From NCBI GenBank assembly GCA_905182425.1, contig CAJJBP010000004.1:1-60708 (forward strand): a stretch of DNA of 60,708 bases, read 5' to 3'. This stretch comes from an uncultured Planktomarina sp. (GTDB lineage Bacteria; Pseudomonadota; Alphaproteobacteria; Rhodobacterales; Rhodobacteraceae). Shown here in pieces: positions 26,295 through 35,372 of this stretch. Numbering within the stretch: the stretch's first letter is position 1; each line of letters starts with the position of its first letter. The notes beneath the pieces were generated by a model. It made no database searches, was not told where the DNA came from, and worked only from the letters and a program-made list of their open reading frames with translations. Made by a program: the position numbers and the translations under genes.

Positions 26295-28081
26295 ACGATT
26301 TCTCCTTGCTGCGCGAGCTGTCGTGCCATTCGACGGTCTTCCCGCTTGACTTTAAATTGAACATATAAGCCAAGAGTTAACACCGCTACAATCGGACAGA
26401 TCGAAGCTGCCGCCAGGATACCAAATCCTTCTGTAGATCCTAATGCGTTACCAAAACCTAGCCCCATGGCTAAAACCAGCGGCACTGTTACCGGCCCCGT
26501 GGTCACCCCAGCAGAGTCCCAACCAACATTTACAAATTCTTCGGTGGACAGCAAAGTCAAAATCAGCCCATAGCATAACCGGGGACGAGTATGTACATAA
26601 TATGAAAGTCGAAAATCAGTTTTAGAACACCAAGCATGATACCAGTAGCAACACCAAACGCAACAGCACCCATCAACATTGATTTCTTGAACGCTCCATT
26701 AGTCAAATTTTGTACTGTCATACCCAATGCATTGAGCGCGGGTTCGGCAAGGGTGGAACAAAGTCCGAGTATCCAGGCGAAGAGAGCCGCGATTCCAACA
26801 CCAACTGATACTGCATACAGCGGACTTGCTGCAATTGCGTCAATGGATGTAAAAGCGCCCGCAATCAATCCGCCAGATTGATCGCCCAGCTTCGCGAGAC
26901 CGTAAGTCAAACCCAAATTAAACACACACATCCCAGCAACAGCAAGCACTATGCCATAGTTGGTAATAAAGGCGTTTTTCATCTTCTCTCGCAGCACCAC
27001 AAACAGGATAATGGCCAAGAAAACTACTAATGGAATGATCGCACGTACGCCGAGGATAACTTCTGTCCATGGAGTTACTTCAAACCATTGTGGCTGATTT
27101 GCTGCCAACTCTGCTGCCATTTTAATTTCAGCAGCCCGCATGATAATTGTTTCGACTGGCACTGTGTATGCTGTATAAAAGCTTAGGCACAACACTCCCA
27201 ATATCGGGAAAACTGAGGCAAGCGTGACGAATTCCAAATCCCGACAATGAAGAGTCGGCTCCTTTACCGGCAGCTGAAGCTACTCCAATCCCAAGCGCTA
27301 GCACCAGAGGTACGGTTACCGGTCCGGTGGTAACGGCGCCACAGTCCCAGGCCAAGCCTACAATTTTTGTCAACTCAGGGTCCATCAACGCTATTAGACT
27401 CAGGATCAAAGTTGGTGTCACACTCATGAAAATAAGAGGCTTCAGGCTCCACCCGCGGAGAAAGCGGACAGTCCCTAGAACAGCAGCCAAGCCAACGCCC
27501 AGACCAACCACTAATACTGTCGCGCCGGACCTATCATTCAATAGTGTGAAAAGATAAGGTGCCTTGGTTGGATCGACAATCGACCCGGCCACCTGTAGCG
27601 CCCCGATCGCAGGTTCCGCAAAGGTGACACTAATTCCCAGCAAAAAAGCAATCACCAAAACGCCTGTCAGCGGCAGTTTTCTAGGTAAGGTATTGCCGAT
27701 CACTTCACCGAAGGGCATCAATCCAAGCTTTAAACCCTCCATGAACATCATTAGGCCAATCATCACAGCAAATAAACCACCGGCGATTATACTGGCGTCC
27801 ATTACTGGAGTTCTGAGCACGATGTACTGGAACAAGGCTAAATAAATCGCTAAAGGTACAACAGCGCGGGCTTGGTCAATAAATCGAGTTGATAAATAAG
27901 GTTGAAGGATTTTTACTACATCACCACCGCCCAATTTCATTTTTGGCACTGGTTGTGGATATTCATTTCCGTGCCGATCAAACAATGGTTCCGGCATCAA
28001 CTCTTGATACGGAACTTTCTGCATGTCCACATACATTGCTTGAATGTAGTCTCCAAAACGAATTGAGTTTCTTCCTGACAT
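26291..28081 (-). pseudogene. DUF1538 membrane protein with internal duplication; two compensating frameshifts
   Basis: The region spans 1791 bp (597 codons, divisible by three) and reads as one polytopic membrane protein across three frames, with shifts at about 27235 and 26565. The first half has FAEPAIGAL (about 154-162) and TTGPVTVPLVLALGIG (from 251). The second half repeats both as LAEPALNAL and TTGPVTVPLVLAMGLG, and both halves end with GFGI followed by a membrane segment. This is the DUF1538 duplication, suggesting a two-fold pseudosymmetric transporter with paired re-entrant TTGPVTVP motifs. A polar N-terminus of about 60 residues is cytoplasmic. Compensating shifts suggest sequencing error. 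The transported substrate is unknown. Confidence 0.82.
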
Positions 28082-28508
28082 TAAACCGGCCCATTAAAGT
28101 AATTCATAAAACATCTTCATAAGGTAAAGATGGCTTATTTTCAAGACTTTATATTCATGAAGAAATTACCTGTAATATCCAGAACCCTAAAAATGGCACT
28201 GTCAGGCTCACCTGCTTAAGCCTTGTGGAGCCACTTTGTAACTTCGCCTAATGACAAAACACTCTCCATTTAGCTACTTTAAGATCAGCCCTGGCGTCAT
28301 GTGTGCGGCAGTAATGCTGTATGTTCGTTTCAAAATTATTTGGCCTGGATACAACAATCAGATCACAACAAAAGCTGGCACCCGCAATACCTTGAAAACC
28401 TTTTATCTCATCACGATCTATATGTGAAAATGTTATAGATTATTATGAATAAGTCCTGCATTAAATCATCAAGAGCGATTATGATGAACTATTGTGGGAT
28501 AGATATTA
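28082..28508. other. Divergent intergenic region
   Basis: 427 bp between the DUF1538 operon and the sugar dehydrogenase gene; it should contain both promoters. AT-rich flanks surround a more GC-rich core at 28190-28260. No motif was recognised. Confidence 0.35.
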
Positions 28509-29639
28509 ATGCGTGCGATTATTTTAATTTTTCTAATAAGTTCAGCATCAAATGCCTGGGCAGATAATATTGTTGTCGGAAGCGCAGGTGGCCGCCTGGA
28601 AGGTAAAGTCGTTTCTAAGTTCGACAGTCCGTGGGCGATGTCCTTTGTGAACAGTAAAAACCTATTAGTCACTACTAAATCAGGAGATCTTTGGCTGGTA
28701 AATACGAGTGGTGAACAAACTTTAGTATCGGGAGTTCCAAAGGTTTTTGTAGGTGGCCAGGGTGGGTTAGGTGATGTGGTTCCTCATCCAAATTTTGAAC
28801 AAAACAATCTAGTTTATATCTCCTACATCAATTCCGACGATGCGGGAAAGACGCGATATGCCTCCGTTATTAGAGGCACATTGGGAAGTTTAGATAAACC
28901 ACATCTAAATAATATTGAAAATATTTGGAACCAGGTGCCTGCACGATCTGGTACGGGCCATTTTTCTCACAGAATTGCATTCGGTCGCGATGGAACAGAT
29001 CACATTGGTAAGATTTTTATTACATCTGGCGATCGACAAGAGCAAACCCCAGCGCAGCAATGGGACACTGCATTGGGAAAAATTATCCGCCTTAATGAGG
29101 ATGGCACCATACCCACTGACAACCCTTTTCAGGACAAAGGTGATCTCGCAAAAACTTTTTGGACGGTCGGTCACAGAAATGCTCTTGGACTTGCGTTTAC
29201 CAAAAATGGTGAACTGTGGGCTCACGAAATGGGTCCAAGGCATGGAGATGAATTTAATTTGATTGTTGCCAGTGAAAATTATGGATGGCCAATAGTATCG
29301 GAGGGAGACCACTACAGCGGAGAAGCAATTCCCAGCCATGAAACCCGACCAGAATTTGCCGAGCCAAAACTTTATTGGGTACCGACTGTCGCTCCTTCAG
29401 GATTGGTATTTTATGAAGGAAATGAATTTTCTGAATGGAACGGAAATGCATTCATTGGGGGCTTAAAAAGCAAAGCACTGGTTCGGATAGATTTTCATAA
29501 TGGAAAGCCTTTTGAAGCTGAACGTTTCAGTTGGTCTAAACGGGTAAGAGAAGTCGAACTTGGAAGTGACGGTACAATTTGGGTCCTAGAAGATGGCCCA
29601 TCCGGCAGATTGATTCAGTTTACCAAACCGAAGGACTAA
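28509..29639 (+). CDS. PQQ-dependent soluble aldose dehydrogenase-like protein
   Basis: 376 residues. An N-terminal signal peptide (hydrophobic IILIFLISSASNA, AWA-DN cleavage) directs it to the periplasm. The six-bladed propeller of the YliI/GcdB family is supported by SPWAMSFVNSKNLLVTTKSG, GGQGGLGDVVPHPNF, the catalytic-type GRDGTDHIGKIFITSGDR, HRNALGLAF, EMGPRHGDEFN and NYGWPIVSEGDHY. Family enzymes oxidise aldose sugars with PQQ. No PQQ biosynthesis genes are nearby. The ribosome site is weak. It stands alone, convergent with a hydrolase gene. Confidence 0.85.
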   Translation: MRAIILIFLISSASNAWADNIVVGSAGGRLEGKVVSKFDSPWAMSFVNSKNLLVTTKSGDLWLVNTSGEQTLVSGVPKVFVGGQGGLGDVVPHPNFEQNNLVYISYINSDDAGKTRYASVIRGTLGSLDKPHLNNIENIWNQVPARSGTGHFSHRIAFGRDGTDHIGKIFITSGDRQEQTPAQQWDTALGKIIRLNEDGTIPTDNPFQDKGDLAKTFWTVGHRNALGLAFTKNGELWAHEMGPRHGDEFNLIVASENYGWPIVSEGDHYSGEAIPSHETRPEFAEPKLYWVPTVAPSGLVFYEGNEFSEWNGNAFIGGLKSKALVRIDFHNGKPFEAERFSWSKRVREVELGSDGTIWVLEDGPSGRLIQFTKPKD

Positions 29640-29715
29640 ATCAATATCATATGTTTTAGGTATTACTGGGCAAGAAAACAGCAAATTTAACCGAAATTTT
29701 CTCATGGGGTTAATG

Positions 29716-30609
29716 TTAACCACGTAACGCTTTAATAATAATTGGATTGATTATATCTGGATTTGTAAGAGGAGCCATATGGCCTCCTTCCGAATATTCT
29801 ATAAAATCCCAACTTTTCATATTTGCTCGCAGTATTTTAATAATACCACTTATTGAGCTGATCGTTTTAACGCAGCTTAAAACAGTAGTATTTTTAGGCA
29901 AACAACTTTTCCATTCCTTAATTGATGTCTGTTCGTTAATAACAGCATCCCATTCATGAAAGTTCGGCTTGAGGGCATTCATGAATTTTTCTCGCCTATC
30001 TATACTCATCGCATTCCAAGCACCGCTTCCATTAAAATAATTTGCAAAAACTTCAGCAGCAACTTCCCAGCTTTTGTTAGCACCATTAATTTTTATACAG
30101 TTCCGCAGCTCTAGGATTTCATTAAACTCTGCACTACGGCCCATATCTCTCAGCAGATAATTGGGGTTGGGTTCTATTAATATAAGTTTGTCGAGATGAT
30201 GTTGAAATATTTTTGCTCCCATCATAGCAATACTTCCACCAAAAGAATGCCCAACCAGAGAGAACTTACTACCATCAGAAGGAACGAATTGCCTAATAAT
30301 TTCAGCTTGGTCTTTTAACGTCTGAGATCTTTTATCAGACCATTTATCAGTTGCGCCATACCCGAACAAATTAGGTGCTATTACACGATAATCATCACTC
30401 AATAGCTCGATCAGTTTTTTCCACTGTCTGTTACCAGCAGCGGTAGAGTGAAGTAGTATTACAGTCTGGCCTTTTCCCTGCTCAATGTAATCAACGCTCA
30501 TTGTATCCCCATGAATATGATTTACTCTGTTTAATAACATAGAAACGCATCCGTTTAGATCACTTAAAGTGACCGTCCCAATAAATGCCAAAAGACTGAG
30601 TTTCAGCAA
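29716..30609 (-). CDS. Alpha/beta hydrolase
   Basis: 297 residues from the first start; in-frame ATGs at 30540 and 30501 (MSVDYIEQGKG) would remove the hydrophobic N-terminus, which otherwise resembles a lipoprotein or membrane anchor (LAFIGTVTLSDLNGC). Catalytic features: oxyanion LLHSTAAGNRQW, nucleophile elbow GHSFGG with Ser122 (long form), LIEPNPNY, and a late SEGGHMAPL with the catalytic His. The MAPLTNP ending resembles hydrolases of the haloperoxidase/epoxide hydrolase group. Substrate unknown. Unrelated in sequence detail to the hydrolase at 11127. Confidence 0.8.
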   Translation of the reverse strand: MLKLSLLAFIGTVTLSDLNGCVSMLLNRVNHIHGDTMSVDYIEQGKGQTVILLHSTAAGNRQWKKLIELLSDDYRVIAPNLFGYGATDKWSDKRSQTLKDQAEIIRQFVPSDGSKFSLVGHSFGGSIAMMGAKIFQHHLDKLILIEPNPNYLLRDMGRSAEFNEILELRNCIKINGANKSWEVAAEVFANYFNGSGAWNAMSIDRREKFMNALKPNFHEWDAVINEQTSIKEWKSCLPKNTTVLSCVKTISSISGIIKILRANMKSWDFIEYSEGGHMAPLTNPDIINPIIIKALRG

Positions 30610-30621
30610 TGCGATATCGCA

Positions 30622-31073
30622 TTAATACCTATCCCACACATCGTATTTCTCCCAAACTTTGCATGACGAATTTTGCATCATGTGTTGTCCAAAGTCAGCA
30701 CCGTTTATGCTGCAATATCCAACTAGGCGGTCGTATGTTTTAGCCCCTGTAAGCTCACAGGTGGCTTGTAATCCATAAAACTGTTTAGCGAGCCTAGTGC
30801 GTAGTCCCCCTTCTGCGTGCCTCTCTCAGGACAGTCTAAGGCTGCCAAGCGTATTGGGACGTTGTTCACCTCAATGGTATCTCCGTCACGCACATGTGTC
30901 ACCTTGCCAGCAAGCACTTGTGGGCCCGAGAGTGTAGTTGGAAAAACAGTTTGCGGCTTGTGACAATGGTATGGCTGGGAACCAGCGTGGCAGCCCTGTT
31001 TGTTCAGACCCCCGCTGTGAGCCCCTGCATGCGCAGCGAGTAGGGATAAAAGAAATGCGCCTATTACGTGCAT
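30622..31073 (-). pseudogene. Secreted thermonuclease-like protein with N-terminal YHYH-type segment, one frameshift
   Basis: The start at 31073 gives a clear signal peptide (MHVIGAFLLSLLAAHAGA). Then comes a small His/Cys segment, HSGGLNKQGCHAGSQPYHCH, as in YHYH-domain proteins, and a staphylococcal-nuclease-like core: VTHVRDGDTIEVNNVPIRLA and LDCPERGTQKGDYA. The frame ends early at about 30723, but another frame continues ATCELTGAKTYDRLVGYC, then CKVWEKYDVW, the expected nuclease tail, stopping at 30622. One indel near 30770 explains this. The upstream methyltransferase ends at 31145; a longer start at 31148 would overlap it. Confidence 0.75.
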
Positions 31074-31144
31074 GCCTCTAATATTGAGGCGCTGCAGTAT
31101 CAACAATTTTTTGTGAGGGTATTGGTTAACAGGCATCTGCTTCT

Positions 31145-31942
31145 TCAATAGCCCTGATCGTTTTTGGCTGGTTTACGCGCCCTAATATGATGTGGGCAGT
31201 GCTCGCCACTTTCCAGAACAACCACAAGTTTTGTCCAGATTGCTACCTGATGATCAATGAAATCGGCGCCATGCCTTTCGGACAGGCCATCCCTTTCCTT
31301 CCCTGTAAGCCAGGCAAGCTCTTGGGCTGCGACTTTAGCGTACCAGCCGTTCCGATTGGCCAACTCAACATCGACAAACCCTGCATCCTGCATGGCTTGG
31401 AGATAGGTCGCAGGCGAAGCCATAGCAAAATCCAGACCCTCTTCCTTTATGTAATCTGCCATCTGGGGCGAAGGGTCGCCGTCATGGCTGATTAGCCAAT
31501 CAGAGGCAGTAAAGTGTCCGCCAGGCTTTAGAACCCGAAATGCCTGTCTTGCCATTTCTGCCTTATCTTGAAGGTGAATGATCGAGTCTTTAGAAAACAC
31601 TATATCAAAGTTTGAGGCATCAAACGGAAAAGGGCCTGGATTAATCTTGAGTATTTCAACCCTGTCTTCAACACCCGCCTCCTTGGCACGAAGATTTGCC
31701 GCTTTACAGACTGGATCCTCTACATCGATACCCGTAACTCTCGCTGCTCGGTGTTTACTAACCAGTAGGACTGCACAGGCGCCGGAGCCAGAGCCAATGT
31801 CCAGTACATGTTTGCCTGCAATATCAATTTTATTGATAACTAGTGCGACCTCGTCTGGTCCACCTGGAGATAAAAACCCATCGCCCCAAAGCTCTTCCAG
31901 AAATCCAATTATTTGCTTGTCGTAAAGAACTATGTCCTGCAT
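31145..31942 (-). CDS. Class I SAM-dependent methyltransferase (UbiE/phosphoethanolamine-type)
   Basis: 265 residues. Motif I VLDIGSGSGACAVLL (46-60), acidic GIDVED, FDIVFSKDSIIHLQDKAEMA and VLKPGGHFTASDWLISHDG. The last two blocks match the phosphoethanolamine and small-amine N-methyltransferase group (SKDAI-HIxDK; SDW). GGGAGTG precedes the start. A C-terminal extension with HGADFIDHQVAIWTK is typical of the same group. Substrate remains open; a phosphobase or amine is favoured. Confidence 0.8.
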   Translation of the reverse strand: MQDIVLYDKQIIGFLEELWGDGFLSPGGPDEVALVINKIDIAGKHVLDIGSGSGACAVLLVSKHRAARVTGIDVEDPVCKAANLRAKEAGVEDRVEILKINPGPFPFDASNFDIVFSKDSIIHLQDKAEMARQAFRVLKPGGHFTASDWLISHDGDPSPQMADYIKEEGLDFAMASPATYLQAMQDAGFVDVELANRNGWYAKVAAQELAWLTGKERDGLSERHGADFIDHQVAIWTKLVVVLESGEHCPHHIRARKPAKNDQGY

Positions 31943-32101
31943 TTTTCACTCCCTACAAACAGAATTGCCATTCTATCCAACAATGCAAGTACTTTAAGCT
32001 GTAATTAGAGGCGCTGGTCAGAAGAAGAAAATGCATCTAGAAAAAAGTGTGCTGAAGACGGATGGTAATGCAAACGTCCACAAATATTGGAGAATATTAC
32101 A

Positions 32102-32971
32102 TTGAAAATATCTAAATCAATAGGTTTTGTTGGTGCAGGCATCATGGGAACAGGTATGGTGAACAACCTACTTTTAAATGATTTTAAAGTGAATGTTTTA
32201 GCACATAGAAATCGTGACCCAATTGATATTTTAGTATCGAGGGGTGCAAGAGAGTTAACTTGTTTAAAGGATATCGCCCGGCAGTCCGATACGTTAATAT
32301 TATGCCTACCCAATTCAAAGACAGTGGCGGCAGTACTTGGTAAACTTTTCCCATACTTAAAATCAAATACGCTGATAATCGACTGCACCACCAACAACGT
32401 AGAAGCAGTCAAAAAATTTCATACTGACGCAGTTTGTAGAGGGCTTCGCTATACAGAAGCGCCTTTGACAGGCGGCAAGCTTCAAGCAGAAACGGCCAGT
32501 TTGGGTGCAATAGTGGGATGCGAACCAGAACAGTTTATTGAGATTAAAATGACCTTAGAACCTTGTTGTCACACTATTGAACGATTTGGGGATGTTGGAG
32601 CAGGAGCCACTGCAAAGTTGATCTCTAATTTTTTAGCAATTGGGACTGCCACCCTTGTCGTAGAAGCAATGAAAGCGGCGCGGGATTGTGCAGTGGACTG
32701 GGAGAAGTTTTATAAACTTGCCTCGCAAGGCTCAGGTCACTCGATGAGCCTTGATAGAATAGCGCCTAAAGCTATAAATGGTGATTATGACGGATATGTT
32801 TTTAGCATTGCGAATACACTCAAAGATGTATCTTACATTAATGAATTTTTTAATGCTGATAAAGATTATGGAAAGTTAGCTCAACTGTTTTTAGATATTT
32901 ACCAAAGTTCTTATACCGACGGTAAAGGTGATAAGTTATTGAGTAATCGTTTGGATCCCGCACACACCTAA
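32102..32971 (+). CDS. 3-hydroxyisobutyrate dehydrogenase-family oxidoreductase
   Basis: 289 residues from a TTG start at 32102, chosen because GGAG lies about nine bases upstream and the protein then begins at the Rossmann strand. NAD(P) loop GFVGAGIMGTGM, substrate-binding APLTGG (about 120-125), and catalytic lysine K172 in GAGATAKLISNFLA. The family reduces or oxidises beta-hydroxy acids such as 3-hydroxyisobutyrate, tartronate semialdehyde or 4-hydroxybutyrate. Neighbouring genes do not define the substrate. It is preceded by a divergent methyltransferase gene. Confidence 0.85.
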   Translation: MKISKSIGFVGAGIMGTGMVNNLLLNDFKVNVLAHRNRDPIDILVSRGARELTCLKDIARQSDTLILCLPNSKTVAAVLGKLFPYLKSNTLIIDCTTNNVEAVKKFHTDAVCRGLRYTEAPLTGGKLQAETASLGAIVGCEPEQFIEIKMTLEPCCHTIERFGDVGAGATAKLISNFLAIGTATLVVEAMKAARDCAVDWEKFYKLASQGSGHSMSLDRIAPKAINGDYDGYVFSIANTLKDVSYINEFFNADKDYGKLAQLFLDIYQSSYTDGKGDKLLSNRLDPAHT

Positions 32972-33252
32972 GCAAGTACCTATTACCATTTTCTTGATCG
33001 AGAAAAGATATTACGAGAGACTGATCTATAGAAAACCATGCCCATTACCCTGATAACACTAGCACTCATAGCGACGTTAGACACAAAGGCTTGGGACTTA
33101 AGCTGCGCATGAACAGTTACTAAAACCAATGACCAAAAGTCCTACCAAGAAGAGCGGTTTGGCCGGGCTAATCGCCCAACCAATTAATTAGCGAGGAGCG
33201 GCAATTTTGATTTATTTTTCGATTAGCTACATCAACAAAAGTCTCTTGTTCA

Positions 33253-33480
33253 TCAGAACAAACTGTATTCACTTATTAGCGAGATAACAGTTGTACTAGC
33301 TACAACTGCGCCTCCTGCTTCACGAATGGCTTTTATGTCTGATCTTTCACTAAAGGTTTTGATTTGCGATGGATCTTGCATTTCTGCTACAGCATTAACA
33401 GAAGTTTCGTCTGCATTTGCGCCAGCCAAAATCATTTTTCCACCGATTTTACTCATTTCTGATTCCAGTGATTTGGCCAT
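33253..33480 (-). CDS. Small alpha/beta-barrel-type protein, 75 residues
   Basis: MAKSLESEMSKIGGKMILAG and FSERSDIKAIREAGGAVVAS suggest a truncated or minimal ferredoxin-like fold related to the DUF1330/GYD small proteins elsewhere in the window, but no family is certain. TTTTGAGGCAAAA upstream provides a GAGG ribosome site at good spacing. The protein is cytoplasmic. It is a single gene between two long spacers. Confidence 0.5.
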   Translation of the reverse strand: MAKSLESEMSKIGGKMILAGANADETSVNAVAEMQDPSQIKTFSERSDIKAIREAGGAVVASTTVISLISEYSLF

Positions 33481-33889
33481 TTTTGCCTCAAAATTTCCTA
33501 TTATTCATTTATATTATTTAAGAATGCCGATAACACCAAATGCTAAAATATATTCGGTTACGGTAATTCCCAATAAATTCTCTGCCCAACGGTATAGTCC
33601 CGAAGGTATGGAGCGCCCAGTCCTTGATCTGAGGTCTCTGGCCCTACGTCTCAATTTCAGTGATTAGGCCAAGTTACCATTGCCTTAAGTACATCTACAT
33701 CAGGAAAAAAATTCTCTGATGCAGCACTTTGAGGTGAGGATGGCATAGGCAGATGCCGCTACGTAATCAAATTTATTTGCGTAAACTTGTTTCCATCTGC
33801 GGGTTTACATTTTAGGTAAAATTTACTTACCTGACTTAATTGGTAAAGTATCAAGCTAGTTTATTAACAAAATTTGAAAGGACTTTCCT
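33481..33889. other. Intergenic region upstream of NTF2-like gene
   Basis: 409 bp with no supported gene. AT-rich; it holds the promoter of the NTF2-like gene (GAAAGGA ribosome site at 33877-33883). Nothing else recognised. Confidence 0.35.
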
Positions 33890-34219
33890 ATGTCTATGCA
33901 CGCTAAACTTTATAAAACTATGAATGATAGAGACACAAATGCCTACAAAGACCTACTTCACGAGGACGCAGTCTTTGTCTTTCACAAAAGTGGTAATGAA
34001 TTTGGCAAAACAGAATGGATCTCCATGGTAGAGGGCATGATGGGTAATGAAAAGTTTGTTAACGAGTCAACTCGCTGTGTTTATGAAAATGATGAGATAA
34101 TGGTTAGTCATGACTTCATGTCATATCCGGACGGCTCAAGAGAAGCAGTGATGGGTGTAGCCAAGCTTAAAGATGGTAAAATTATCCGCTTTGAAACAGG
34201 CGCGACTTTACTGGATTAA
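33890..34219 (+). CDS. NTF2-like (SnoaL/DUF4440-type) protein A
   Basis: 109 residues with the cone-shaped NTF2-like pattern: DTNAYKDLLHEDAVFVFHK, then CVYENDEIMVSHDFM and LKDGKIIRFETGATLL. The YENDEI-VSH and DGKIIR-ETG motifs are shared with protein B at 51836-52165, so the two are paralogues. These domains are often ketosteroid isomerase-like or binding proteins without a known reaction. GAAAGGACTTTCCT is the ribosome site. The next gene follows after 86 bp on the same strand. Confidence 0.75.
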   Translation: MSMHAKLYKTMNDRDTNAYKDLLHEDAVFVFHKSGNEFGKTEWISMVEGMMGNEKFVNESTRCVYENDEIMVSHDFMSYPDGSREAVMGVAKLKDGKIIRFETGATLLD

Positions 34220-34305
34220 AGGCTTAAAATTGGTCGACTCAAATGTACGACATGGGTTAACGCAATCCACTTCAATTTAAAGAATAAAGCATAGGAGAAA
34301 TAAAA

Positions 34306-34710
34306 ATGATTGGTAATAAAGCCGGGTCAATGACCTTAAAGGAAACCAGTAAGCCAATAGATTCTGGGACATATGGGTTGCCTGCTATGGAAACTAGCAA
34401 CGTTGGTAGCGGAAAACTGCTAGGTCATGATGTTATGGCGCAATCAACGTTTACTGCAGCAATGCGACCTGATGGCTCATGGTATGGCGAATGTCCTGCC
34501 GGAGTAATATTTTGTGCAGAAGGTGTTGCCACATTTAAATGCATTGGCGTTGGGAACATGACGGCAGAAGGTGGCGTGGCGTTTAAAGGTGGAGCTTCAT
34601 TCGAGACCACATCTGAGGGATTATCTGAACTGAATGGCAAGTTTTATATGTTTACCTACGATTCAGACCCAGAAGGTAATGCAGAGTGGAATCTTTACCC
34701 TTGTAACTAA
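34306..34710 (+). CDS. Unrecognised 134-residue beta-rich protein
   Basis: Gly-rich, with repeated beta-strand patterns: SGKLLGHDVMAQSTFTAAMR, GECPAGVIFCAEGVATFKCI, GGVAFKGGASFETTS and LNGKFYMFTYDSD. The layout resembles a small lipocalin-like or allene-oxide-cyclase-like barrel, but I cannot name the family. Three cysteines; no signal peptide. AGGAGAAATAAAA is a strong ribosome site, and an ideal terminator follows the stop. It may be co-transcribed with the NTF2-like gene upstream. Confidence 0.65.
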   Translation: MIGNKAGSMTLKETSKPIDSGTYGLPAMETSNVGSGKLLGHDVMAQSTFTAAMRPDGSWYGECPAGVIFCAEGVATFKCIGVGNMTAEGGVAFKGGASFETTSEGLSELNGKFYMFTYDSDPEGNAEWNLYPCN

Positions 34711-34717
34711 AAAATCT

Positions 34718-34743
34718 TGGCTTAAAGCTTCGGCTTTAAGCCA
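34718..34743 (+). terminator. Intrinsic terminator with UUCG tetraloop
   Basis: TGGCTTAAAGC pairs perfectly with GCTTTAAGCCA around TTCG, seven bases after the stop of the preceding gene; ACTTTATC follows. Confidence 0.75.
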
Positions 34744-35372
34744 CTTTATCTATCTCAATAGAACGAATGGCCTTGGGGCTGGTTTTAAAGTACTTAAACG
34801 AACCGTGTTTTGTACTTAGGCGAAGGTACAAAGTAGTTCGGCCACCTGGAGTAGTTTTGTCTGACAGAACCCCCATATGGGCTTCGCTAATTTCTTGATA
34901 GAAAATCCTAGTCCTTTTCCTTCTTCCACCACAGTTCTAACATCATCATAACTCTCATCATAAAACCTTTCAGAGATTGTTTGGTGAACTCTGGCTTCAC
35001 TGAATCTGGCATAGAAATACTCCAGTTTACTAAAAATTAATGGGCATAATCTTCTGCTTAGCCTACGGTTGGGCAAAACCAAAAGTAAATTCTTATCTTG
35101 GTAGCCTTGGCGTAAAACAGGCCAACCCAATTGTTTCCATAGCTTTCTAGACAGTTTCGCAAAAGACCCACACCCCCATTGCGTCTTTTGCTGACAAGTG
35201 TGGCCAAAAGAGGTGAATGGGTTGGCGCGCCCGCATGCCAAATTGAGCACAGCAACATAAAAGTATAGGGGTGAGCGGGTGTGACAGATTTAACAACTAG
35301 ACAATGATCTGCTGTATGGTTTCTTTTTTATGTCAAGCATCCAATAAGTAAAATACTCACTTAAGAAATTGC
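34744..35372. other. Gene-poor region
   Basis: About 630 bp. A minus-strand frame at 34816-35250 includes an HTH-like GLGFSIKKLAKPIWGF phrase but has no convincing start, codon bias or homology, so I leave it uncalled. It could be the tail of a decayed gene. Confidence 0.35.

Noticed and set aside
34816..35250. Minus-strand 144-residue protein
   Set aside because: Composition is odd (many Arg, Cys, Trp), there is no ribosome site and no convincing domain; probably spurious or a relic.
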